Assembly (NCBI RefSeq): GCF_001680005.1
Contig: NC_033563.1
Span: forward strand, 1,488,001-1,552,000
Origin: Plasmodium coatneyi
Lineage: Eukaryota > Apicomplexa > Aconoidasida > Haemosporida > Plasmodiidae
DNA length: 64,000 nucleotides
Direction of reading: 5' to 3'
The notes below the pieces were generated by a model, which saw nothing but the letters and a program-made list of their open reading frames with translations, was not told where the DNA came from and made no database searches. Made by a program: the position numbers and the translations under genes. Shown here piece by piece: positions 22,708 through 32,877 of the stretch (its first letter is position 1; each line of letters starts with the position of its first letter).

Positions 22708-25102
22708 GTTACTGTGGGGATGCTTCGCCTGGTAGTTCATCGCCCTGTGTGGTTTCCACCTTTTTGCTGTCGAGGTGGCACAGAACAGAAACGAAGTGGG
22801 GACACCAAAGGGCGCCCCCCAAATCCCCCAATTTTTTTTTCACAATGTTGGCCTTTATTTGACGCATTTACCACTCCTTCGGTCTTTTTTCGTTTGTTCT
22901 ATTTCTTTTTAATCACCCAACACATTATTAACCCCAATTTGGCATACGTGTAAAAAAATTGCAAAGTGCAATGTTCCACAATGCAATGCAAATAATAGCG
23001 CGTGAAATTGAAGGGTGCGTAAGTACCAGTTCGTTCCTTCAAAAAATAACGTACAGAGTTTTTTCGGACACTACTTTAGGATGCTGCTTCCGAATTGCGC
23101 GCGCTACACAATGTATGAGAAAAAATTACAAAGTGGAGGAAAGCGGAAAATTTCTTTTTTTAAATAAGTTGTGTACTCGTGTAATGTTTTCCTTTTCATC
23201 GTTCCGTTGCAGTTTTTGCATGTGCACCTCCTCAAAGCAGTAGTAAATTGGAATATGTGATGAGGTTAGCATACGCGGTTTACAGTAAGCAGAATGGTGA
23301 GACGGGTGCACACTGGATTTAATTAACCGCAGGGAGTTCCCTTCTTTTTGTGCCATTCTGTCCTTTCTTAAGAATAGCCCACCATAATTTGGGTGTATGT
23401 CTACTGTTAAATTAGGAGCCAATCTGCTCCATCCCAACTAATGCACGTACAACTGTGCGCGTATTTTGGGGGAGTATTCCCTCTAGACGGCTTACTCAGA
23501 ACAGAACGTTAAAGGGGTGAAGGAAATTTTCCATTGCTCATGAAGTGCGCTCCAATTTTTTTGGACAACTGAAATTGCTTCATCGCGGTTTTGGAACGTT
23601 CATAAAGAAGAGGCAAGTTTAGGACGGAATGGACTTTCCGTAAACAGTTGCGACGTGTGTGTGCAGATTGGAGGGAAGTTCTGCTGACAGTTTTGCGGTT
23701 ACATTTGTGTGCATATATTATAGCCTTTCTTGTGTACAATTTTGTGGCCACCTTTTTAACACACGGGGGGGAAATACGCACACACGTAGGCGTGCCTAAG
23801 TATAGCCATAATTACAACACATTGGGGAGTAGTTTTTTTTCGCAAGTTATACCACATGCGTAAGGGTAAAAAAAGGCAAGCATGGGGAGGAATTTTCCCA
23901 CCAAGTTGTAGCATGGGGGCATTGCATAGTAGCCCATATAGTGATTGCACTTTTTAGCATTTTTAAGCCCATGCGGAAATAAAAATAATTGTCCCAGGGA
24001 TGGGCATGCTCACGCGCATGGAAAAATGAGCGGAAAAAGGGGACAGCCACACAAATGGACACTCACCATCGCATCCCCGTGAAAAGCACTCCAAATTTCT
24101 GTCTTTCCGGAAGTAGAAAATCAATCGTGTGGCACTTCACCATACTGTGTGTCTCACCATGCAAGCGCTGAATGGAAATTACACACAATTTTAAGCCAAA
24201 CACGGAAAAATAAGAATAAAAAAATAAATTTATAAAAAAGACTGCCATTTCCCCTTTCCCATGCGCGTGTGCTTATTTAACATTCTTAAGGCAAAATTGT
24301 AAGTAGAATTTCCCCCCCAACCGCTGAATGCTTACACAAATTTTATTACTTCAAAAATGAGGGGAAGAATGTGAAAAAAAAGGAAAACAAAAAGAAATAA
24401 CCAGAAAGTACTAAAAAACAATTGCACATTTTTTTTTCCCATGCAAAGTAAGGAAAAAAAAAAAAAAAAAAAATTACAAAATTTCTTATTACACAAATAG
24501 GAATATTGCATGGAAATTTCAAATGGCTATTTTTTTTTTTTTTTTTAACCTTCTGTCATTTAAGAAAATAACACGAAAATAAAAAGAGGAAAAAGCCAAA
24601 ATTAAGAAAAATATATAATTAAAAAATACACCTTTTTCTTATGTCCCCTTTGTGAAATATGCTTAAAATGCATTACATAACATGATATGTAAATTTGCGT
24701 TCTATCTGTAGTTATATTTTGCATGGTGTGTTTGAGGTCATAAAGTGTGTACTGTGATAAGTATGTTCGTTTCTTCTCCGCTATTTAACTTTATGCTTAT
24801 AATTAAAACGTATTTCTGTTGTAAAACGGAATATTGAGCAGCGTGTGTTTATCCTTTATATGTGTTACACTTTTTTGCTCTTTTTTTTTTTTCTTGGGAT
24901 ACAATTTTCCTTGGAAAATTCACGATACTTAAGAAAAAAAAAAAAAGCAACAAAAAAAAAATACATATGCAAAGGCATATACGCATAAATATACCTCTAT
25001 ACGTACACCCACTCGCCACCATTTGCGCATAATTCGAAGCAAAACTCAAACCGTTGTTTCTACACGAATTATACATTTCGAAAGAAACGCCCAAACAGGA
25101 AA
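22708..25102. other. 2.4 kb intergenic region upstream of ISP1
   Basis: Between two plus-strand genes; the right part is the ISP1 promoter. AT-richness rises after 24350, with several A and T runs of 12-20 (for example near 24455 and 24530). A TGGCTA (reverse TAGCCA) at 24524-24529 resembles the ookinete factor AP2-O target, but a six-base match is weak. No gene seen. Confidence 0.5.
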
Positions 25103-26179
25103 ATGGGAAATCTTGTATCTTGTTGTTCCCTAGAAGAAAATAAAAAATACTTGAATGATGACGAAATATTAGAAAGTAATCATACGTAGAATAAAATCCC
25201 CTTCCGGGAAAAATCACTCGCCTCCATAGAGTGTTACATGAGCAGTTTGGAACATTCGAATGTGTGTGCAGTGAGTACGCATGTTTCCACCATGTGTGTA
25301 TGTATACATGTACACATGTGTATTCCCCCCTTCCTTCGTTACTCGTATGTATATCACACACGCCATGCCCTTCTTTCCCCCCCTATGTTTAGCCTTTTCC
25401 AACAGTGAGATAAACGAGTTTAAAAAGCGATTAAAGAACAACATCCAAATAGTTGTCTTGCTACAGGTAAAGGAATTTTTTTCCTGCATTTGAAGGCGTC
25501 ACAAAGGATGGGGACCTGTTAACTATTTGTCTGTTTGTGCTCTTTTCCATTTTACCAACTTTCCTGTGCACTCTTTTTTTTCGAAAATGCAAACACAATG
25601 TGGTATATTCCACCAGGGGAACCTTTCCAAGCGATGTGGCCCCACCCATAAGGGCCATTCCTACAGGCAGCACGCATACGTACCTATTTACGAGCACTTT
25701 TTTTTTTTTTTTCTCCGCAGGATGGCACAAAATTGCCGTGTAACTTGCAAGCCAATTTCAACGAAAAGACCCTGTGCATATCTTGCCATCAGAAAGTAAC
25801 TAATTGAGCTCATTTGCTTTTCACTTTTGTCACATGACGACCATGACGAGAGTGTGCATGTGAAAATGAACGTGTTGGGGAGAGGCCTCGATGCTAACGG
25901 CGGTCACTTCGCCACCGTTACTCCGCCGCTGTTATAATGCCCCCTTTGCTGTAACCCCATTCCCAGGTGAGGATGATCAACTTCAGCGACATTCGATCTT
26001 TGTTGTATGGAGAAGAGCAGCTGAAACGCGTGGAAACTCAAGCAAATTTGATCAACGACAACTGCTGCTTAGCTTTGCACTTAGACGACAGTGGCAACTG
26101 TATCCCCATAAAATTTGGAACTTTGAAGGAAAAAAATCTATTCATTTTTATAATGAGGGATTACAAGAAAATTTCCTGA
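25103..26179 (+). CDS. ISP1: IMC sub-compartment protein ISP1, four exons
   Basis: Exons 25103-25175, 25393-25466, 25721-25795 and 25967-26179 give 144 aa; the junctions are phase 1, 0 and 0, all GT/AG. The first exon encodes MGNLVSCCSLEENKKYL: Gly2 for N-myristoylation and Cys7/Cys8 for palmitoylation, the hallmark of the ISP family that marks sub-compartments of the inner membrane complex. The remainder (EINEFKKRLKNNIQIVVLLQ, DGTKLPCNLQANFN, INFSDIRSLLYGEEQ, ending FIFIMRDYKKIS) fits the PH-like fold of ISPs. ISP1 marks the apical end and polarity of forming zygotes/ookinetes and merozoites in other Plasmodium species. I prefer ISP1 to ISP3 on the N-terminus and on gene neighbourhood (from memory); ISP3 is the alternative. 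Confidence 0.9.
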
Positions 26180-27118
26180 TTTAACTGATTAAGGCTTTTA
26201 AAAAAAAACAGTTCCTTTTGGCAAAACGACAAGAAGTGCTTTGTACTTCTTACTTTGACCACTCCTCGACAGGCCCATTTGCATTTAATGTTTTTACGCC
26301 TGATGTTTTTCGTTCTCCCCCTCCCTGTACCCCTATTAATTTTCACCCCCTTCGCCCGACCGTTGCCCTTTCGGCGTGCCGTGGGGGCTAGGCCAATTAG
26401 TGCTAATATGTAGGTGTGTGTAAAAAACGTGTGCACAATTATATGTGCATAATTATATTTGCATAATTATGTTTGCATAACTATGTGTTCGTGATTATAT
26501 GTGCGCAGTCGTATACGCACGCAAATTCGTCCACGTGCCATGTGCATGTGTGTGTATATGTTAAAGAGGACATCAATTTACGCGTCCACTTTCGATGATT
26601 TTTTCACAAGTCTTAGATCGTTTTCTTTAATTTCTGGGGAAGAGTTATCCTCTTCGCCGTTTATACTCCACCATACCCTTATTCATTTCGCTTTTCTTAC
26701 CGCCCCGCCCCTTATGGCTCATAGCCCTTTTATCCCCTAGAAATATTTTTAAATAAAACTGATTTAAAAAATTTTGATCAGTTTATTTTTTTGTTCCCCT
26801 CAACAGATGAAAATATAAACTTGAGCGAATTATATTTTCAGATAATTAACCGACCATTTTTTTTTTTTTTTTTTTGCACACATGAACAATTAATGTTTAA
26901 TATGGTAACAACTGTCTTTACAAAAAAAAGAAGAAAAAAGTTAAAACAAAATAAAGTTGCGAAAAGAGTAGCGAATTAAGGGAGACTAAATTGATGCTAA
27001 AAGGATGACGCAGTTGGGGAGAAACAAGCGCACTCTTCGAAGTAGCCAAAGTTGCAATAGCTGTTTTTTCTCCATATGCGCCTTCTGCGAGTCTACACGG
27101 ACGTTAAAATAATTCCCT
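26180..27118. other. Convergent intergenic region (ISP1 / PIH1)
   Basis: About 940 bases between facing stop codons. It holds the AT-rich minisatellite at 26431-26503 and a 17-T run near 26858-26875. No gene seen. Confidence 0.55.
26431..26503. repeat. 14-15 bp AT-rich minisatellite
   Basis: About five degenerate units around GTGCATAATTATAT follow one another from 26431 to 26503. Seen directly. Confidence 0.75.
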
Positions 27119-28674
27119 TCAGTACAGGAGCTCCACACTGATGGTAAGCTTGAGGCCCTTTTCGTTGAAGTAACCTTTGATCTGCGCAGGGGGAGGGAGG
27201 TAACGGAAGGTATACGACAATTTTTTTTTTTTTTTTTTCTCATTTTGACGATTGTTAAAGTCATCACAATGAACAGTTGTACCGTGTAAACGAAAACATT
27301 TATGCACATGAGTGAGGGGGTCTACCATCCTCCCCACAAACGCTAAAACTCGCGTTGGCTGGGGCCTTACATTATCGCTTAAGTTTTGCTTGAAGCTCAA
27401 AGTCATGCAGTCATCTGGTCTGTAAAAAGGAAGGAAAAAAAATACTCATGTGGGGATGTACATATATACAGGTACGCTTTCGACGAAGCAGCCACGTGGG
27501 AAATTACCTGCTAGACACGTAAATCTCGACGGTGTTGCCTTTTTTCAAAACCTCCAATTCTTCGTATGAAATGTTGTTGAAGGTGACGATGATATGGAGG
27601 TATCTGTTGGAGAAAAAGGGACACATAGTGAACATCGCGGGACAAAAGAGGTGTGTATGTGTTGGGCTAAACTTTTACAATTTAGCGCTGATTTTTCCGT
27701 TTCGAATTCTGACCTGTCAATAACTGTGTAGTGATACGACTTCACCTTCCTCGGGATGTGGCCCTGTTGTCCATGTTCATTTTTCCCCCGTTTGGTGGTC
27801 CTAACCGACTGTATATCATTCAGTATGTTAGTGGACGCATCGTGTATTTTTATTTCGTTTTTCTCATCCTCTTTTGTTTCATTACTTTTAAGCTGTTTTT
27901 GACTTAACATGTTGTAAAATTTTATGTCACTTTCGTCCACCGATGTGGCGTCTTCTGTGTGTGAGGTGCCATCCACACAATGCGGGTTTAAAAAATGTTT
28001 CGTCTTTGGGACATATCCCAATTCGCTATATTTGAAGGAGTTCCCATTTATGCGAATATCACTCCTAAGCATTTGTTCTGATTCATTTAAAATGGTTAAT
28101 ATTTTTTGAATAATTTTTTTTTTTAAATTTACATTGTGGAAATGCTTATAAACGTCCGAGTGGATAACAGCCTCTGCGTACATGTCTCTGTTGCTTTCTC
28201 CTTTTATTTTACACGTACTGATGGGAATGTCATCATAATTTACTTCTTCTATGTTGTTGGGGAAACCATTCGGAAGAGTTGGCGCTTTCATTTTGCTGCT
28301 GTGATATACATACACATAGTAATCGCAAATCTTTTCTTTGTGTTCACTGGCCTTTGTCTTGATGGAAACCTTTTCCAGGTCCGTCACGATGCAGAAGCAG
28401 AACTTGGGTTTGATCGCCTTCTGCTGCGTCATCTTCCCCATGTGCTTGTCCATAAATTTTTCGTACGCCTAAAAGGGGGGGAATAAAAAAGAGGGGCATT
28501 ACTCATTCCTTACACGTGGTGAGAATGACGTAGTCGAAGTGAACCTTCATCCGACGAAGAGGATACACCCGTTGCTCCTCCTATCTCTAACTAGTTGGTG
28601 CTCCTCACCTGCTTGTCATTTTTGTGCAAATCGTTTAGGGTGTCCCAAATGCACTGCGCGCTTTTTAAATCCAT
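27119..28674 (-). CDS. PIH1-domain protein (R2TP / dynein assembly factor), five exons
   Basis: Exons 28609-28674, 27714-28468, 27508-27603, 27371-27419 and 27119-27181 give 342 aa, all phases consistent. The N-terminus, WDTLNDLHKNDKQ joined to AYEKFMDKHMG, matches the PIH1D opening 'FW..LDDLA.SDPEGY.KFI', and KPKFCFCIVTD at about 43-52 matches its next block. A PIH1-like core continues to about residue 150. The last 80 residues (YHYTVIDRYLHIIVTFNN; KGNTVEIYVSS; GLKLTISVELLY) look like the beta-rich CS/p23-type domain found at the C-terminus of PIH proteins. PIH proteins link HSP90 to R2TP clients and to axonemal dynein pre-assembly. In Plasmodium the only axoneme is in male gametes, so expression there is a reasonable prediction. 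The subfamily is unresolved. Confidence 0.8.
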
Positions 28675-29824
28675 TTTGGGGGAGGACAATGTTGTAATGC
28701 GGCACAGTTGGGGTTACGCTTCACCGGTTATGCTACCACTGGAGGGGGGATAATATTCTTGGGGAAAATCTCCCTTCGGTTTTTCAAATTAAGTACAGTC
28801 AAGACGAAGAGGCTTAAAAGCCATGGTGTAAACGCATGTGTGTTCCCTTCCACAAAAGGCACTTTGCATTTCGTGCCCCTCCACGGTCGCAATTTTGATA
28901 GCAGAAAAGCCCCTTCAATTGTGTACCTCAGAAAAATGGCTGCAAAGAATTGTCTATATTGTTTGTCACCTCAGGCAGGGTGGACACAAAATGTGCATCC
29001 GCTGCGCTTCTCAAATGAGCATATATAAATGGCGCGTTTGATTCGTTCGGTAGATTTGGGTTGACCCAATTGTGTGCATGCCTCAGATGGTACTAAATAC
29101 GATTGGCGCCTTTTTCTCTAATTTGTGATCACCCTATGGGGGTCGAATTAAGTCGGATGCAACTAGCACATCGCACCTAAGCTGCAAGTGTGCAAAAAAG
29201 CGGTGGAGAGAGGAAAAGTAAACTTGTCCGATAGAGGCAAATCGGTAAAGCGGAAATGTGGAAAAGTGGAAAAGAGATTTCAAAGTGCTCCACGAATTTC
29301 ATCAAAATGGACATGCGAAAGGAGTAGTGTTTGTTTATTTATTTTTTTACCCACGCCTTTTCTACACATATGTTAGGGGAAGATAAATGCATGCGGAAAA
29401 GGAAAATGATGCGCGGCGGGGGGGTTCTATCCCCATTTGAAAAAATGTGCCATGCCACGTGGCATACTTGTAATAGGGAGGAGAAAAACAAATTGAACGG
29501 GTCCCAACGGGGAGCCGAAGCAAAATTTATTTGAAGCAAAACCGGGTCGAAGGTTAACCCCGAGAGGGGCGAAAGATTAACTAGATGAGAACCCAGGTTC
29601 TTTCCACGCACCCAACCCCCAAAAGTGAATCACACAAAACAGAGTAGGAAAAATTAATATGGCAAAATGGAGGAGGAAAAAGGAAAAAAAAAATTTTGAA
29701 AAAAAAAAAAAAAAACACATTTTATGTTTGGAGAAGGCTAACATTTCTACACGCTCAAAAGGAAGCTTTCTCCTAGCACACAGAGCTGCCGTTTTTTTTT
29801 TCCCCAACACCTTCACCTTTTCCG
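28675..29824. other. Divergent intergenic region (PIH1 / uL22m)
   Basis: 1.15 kb between divergent starts; expected to contain both promoters. A-rich run near 29698-29716. No coding exon or RNA recognised. Confidence 0.55.
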
Positions 29825-30709
29825 ATGTGTGGAGTTATGTTTCCCCTTTTCAGTAGGAGCATTAAAAAAAACTTCCTGTTCCAAACGAGTAAGAAATGCA
29901 TAAACACGAATGTAAGGCTGCGAAATCCATATTACAGGAAGAAGGGTTTTTGGGAATGGAGGAGAAGAATTATCCACAGGTACAACGAAAGGAGGTATAT
30001 CAGAAAAGGCATAACGCCAAAGATACCAAAAAAAGATGAAGAAAATATAAAAAATCGGAAGGACGATGTATACTGGACATTCAAGGTATATCAGTTAAAA
30101 ATAAGTTTGCGAAATTTGTACAACTTTGGTAGGCTAATCAAAGGGTTACACCTCGAAGATGCCATCGTCTTTTTAGAAGCCATCCCACAGATAAGGGTAA
30201 ATCACATTCTGAACTCTTTATTAAATTCGAAAGAAAAAATTGTACACAAATTTAATGGAGATATATCCCGTCTATATATTGATAACGTACAGATACACTA
30301 CAACACACCGATGAAATATATTAAGTACCATGCGTTAGGGCACTTTGGGCTAGTGAAAAGTTACAGAAACACATTTACGTATACTATTAAACAAATGAAT
30401 ATAGAAGAATTTTACCATAAAATTTTTATCCGTGGAAATGTCCCACGTACTTTGTCTCATAATATGAGGTTATATTTTCATCAGGATAGAATAAACATGG
30501 AAAATTTAATTCAGTGGTATCCTTATATTTGTGCCAACTCCAGGTACTACTTTAGGGAAAAGTTACGTTACCTTAATAATACCTACCAGTTTGACTACTA
30601 CAAATCGAGACGCGCTTGGATAAAGAATTATTTTAGCAACGTGGACCGAAGGACGATGGAGTTGAAGATGCAGAGGAACCTGCTCAGTGATGGTTCTACC
30701 CCTCAGTAG
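29825..30709 (+). CDS. Putative mitochondrial ribosomal protein uL22
   Basis: Single exon, 294 aa; the ATG at 29825 is used, with another in-frame ATG four codons on. The first 40 residues (FSRSIKKNFLFQTSKK, and following) are basic and free of acid, like a mitochondrial presequence. Residues about 90-195 follow the uL22 plan: a helix with 'GRLIKGLHLEDAIVFLEAIP' (the conserved 'I.G....EAL..L...P'), a second helix 'NHILNSLLNSKEKIVHKF', then beta strands RLYIDNVQIHYN and GHFGLVKSYRNTFTYTI, corresponding to the loop that reaches the exit tunnel. The C-terminal 100 residues are a basic extension common in parasite mitoribosomes. uL22 for the apicoplast ribosome is the main alternative. The match is by pattern and moderately secure. 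Confidence 0.66.
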   Translation: MCGVMFPLFSRSIKKNFLFQTSKKCINTNVRLRNPYYRKKGFWEWRRRIIHRYNERRYIRKGITPKIPKKDEENIKNRKDDVYWTFKVYQLKISLRNLYNFGRLIKGLHLEDAIVFLEAIPQIRVNHILNSLLNSKEKIVHKFNGDISRLYIDNVQIHYNTPMKYIKYHALGHFGLVKSYRNTFTYTIKQMNIEEFYHKIFIRGNVPRTLSHNMRLYFHQDRINMENLIQWYPYICANSRYYFREKLRYLNNTYQFDYYKSRRAWIKNYFSNVDRRTMELKMQRNLLSDGSTPQ

Positions 30710-31050
30710 GAAGACACGCCCCCAAGCACCACACGTACTGTTTATATCATCTCGTTGTGTCAGCCCTTTGCTTGGTGTACGCTGCATTTTCGACGCACTA
30801 CCATCCTACACACCCTTTTCGATTTACCGCTTGTAATTAAAAGTGGTACATTTTTTTTGTTTGCCTTTTTGATAGTTAAACACAGAAAAAAAAAAGGAAA
30901 AAAAAAGCAGTGCGGGTGTAAAAATAAGCACAGTCAGCACTCCTGGGACTAACTTCCACGCCCACGCCGCAGAATATTAAAAAATATCAAATAAAAAAAG
31001 GAAAAAAAAATCATAAACGTGAGATGGAAAAGGAGGTTGCATATGGCGCC
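30710..31050. other. Short convergent intergenic region
   Basis: 341 bases between facing stop codons of the uL22m and SDF2-like genes, A-rich around 30880-31015. It must contain both poly(A) regions. Confidence 0.6.
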
Positions 31051-32804
31051 TCACAGTTCATCAACATTAAATTTGTCTCCGCGCTCGTCGTTAAATTGGC
31101 TTATGATGACGCCCTGCGAAGGGAAGGGGGGAAGTTTCATTCGCATGAATTAGTTATCTCACAAACAATGGGTGCACAAGGGGCAAGTTACACACGCGGA
31201 AGGTTACACATGCCGTCTCAGCACGCCCTCTTCACCTTACCGATTTGGCCTTCCACTTCTGCTCACTGCGGGGGTAAGTGTACCTCATAATGCATGCCTC
31301 CAGGTGGTACAAAATTGGGCAGTTGTGGCAATTGTACTGATTAAATCTGCAACGGGGAGAAAATAGGAAGAGAAATGCATCTACGCGCATGGAAGCAATT
31401 TGAGAGAAGTGTGGTAGGCCACTCCAATCGCATGCACAAACTCAGTGCTGACGCCAGCATGTGTGCAAAAAAATGCCGAAGAGAAAAGAAACGCCCATGC
31501 GTGACTTGCTTCCTCCTCAGTGCAGCGTATTACTCATAGCTCTTGCTAGTGGAGACATATCCACCGTGATCCACGCTCTTTAGGTAAATATTTTCGCCCA
31601 CTGACCAGTAGGGATTGCTTTTTTTGTTTTCACAAATGACTTGAAATTTCGCCAACTCTTTGCTCTGATGAACACTTAGCTTTGGTAAGAAGGTAGGGGG
31701 GAGGGAAGCGATGAAAAAAATGAACATACCACGGATGGCTCACATTATACATTTAACCTTACGCGGCATTTACGCATACACGCATGCGCTCATGTAGACA
31801 CTTGCACGCGCAACCCCGTTTTCGCTTCTCACTTCATAATTGTTAGAAAGTATGGACTCGTGGGATGAGCCCATCAAGTATCCGTTCGACTTGACATGCT
31901 TCAGCGTGATGATTTCGTCACAGTTTATTTTGTTTCCCGTGAAGCTCTTCGCGTCTGTGTGGAGGGCAAAATTGGAAGTGCAAAAATGAGAAAAAAATTA
32001 TATACGTATAGGTTATGCGGAACATCTGCCTGCATCGTTACACATCCATGGATGGCGCTCCTCCCTTTAATAGTGGCCTCCTTTTCTTTTTCCATTTGTA
32101 CCATCATAAATGTTAACTGTCCACAGGAGGTTTTCCTCGTTCTTGTTAGTCGTTACTGTGGTCTTTAGGGAAAAAATAAGAGCAATGATGTGTGTGTGTG
32201 TGTGTGTGTAGGGGGGATATAAAATTACGAGTGCATGAAACGCTATATGCGCCTGCACAGAGCATATCCCTTTTACGACTCGATCGAGTGACAGAAAGAG
32301 GAAAGAACGCATCCACCACTGTTGACGCACTGTCTCGTATTCGTAAAAAGATATCCTCCAAAATAGAAATCCACTCTGCTATGCACATGTGGATGTTTTT
32401 AATTTCTCTCTCGGTGCATTACCACTAGTTGGTTTCCTGACCCAGTTCCCCATTTCATATCCGTGGAAAAGAGTCTTTCAAAAAAAAAAAAAAAAAAAAA
32501 AAGCATAATGTAATGGGCGCTTCGTCAGTAAAAAAACACATGGGCGAGTAGAATGGCATTCAGTTGGAAACACAACCAAATGGAAAATGATCAAAAGCTG
32601 TCCCATTGGACAAAAGGACATCGCGTTTATTTTTTCAATTTTACGCCCTTTTCGGCGAGTTACTATTTTTTTTCATTACTTGTATGACGTTCCAACGTTT
32701 TCTAAAATGATAGAACTGCCATCTGTTACATAAAGACAACTATGCACTTTAAAAAATAAAAAAGAGAAAAGAAACACCCCAACAAAAAAGCGATAATAAC
32801 TCAT
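31051..32804 (-). CDS. SDF2-like MIR-domain protein of the ER, seven exons, C-terminal VDEL
   Basis: Exons 32680-32804, 32423-32474, 32102-32162, 31833-31954, 31534-31679, 31241-31346 and 31051-31113 give 224 aa; every phase is consistent. A signal peptide (MSYYRFFVGVFLFSFLFFKV) is followed by YVTDGSSIILENVG, then LFSTDMKWGTGSGNQLV, which matches the 'RLHSH...YGSGSGQQSV' hallmark of SDF2/SDF2L1. Further MIR elements are NEENLLWTV, INCDEIITLKHVKSNGYL and PYWSVGENIYLKSVDHGGYV. The C-terminus is NVDEL, an HDEL-type ER retrieval signal. Human SDF2 has 211 aa. SDF2 proteins partner ERdj3/BiP in ER protein folding and quality control and are relatives of the O-mannosyltransferase MIR region. A (TG)10 repeat lies in intron 2 (32189-32209). 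The exon match to the family is strong; the partner is inferred. Confidence 0.88.
32189..32209. repeat. (TG)n microsatellite inside an intron
   Basis: Ten TG dinucleotides in a row, in the second intron of the SDF2-like gene. Likely length-polymorphic. Confidence 0.9.
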
Positions 32805-32845
32805 CTTAATGTTCTTCGTCTACTAATTATGTGTTATTCTGTTAT

Positions 32846-32877
<32 letters not shown>

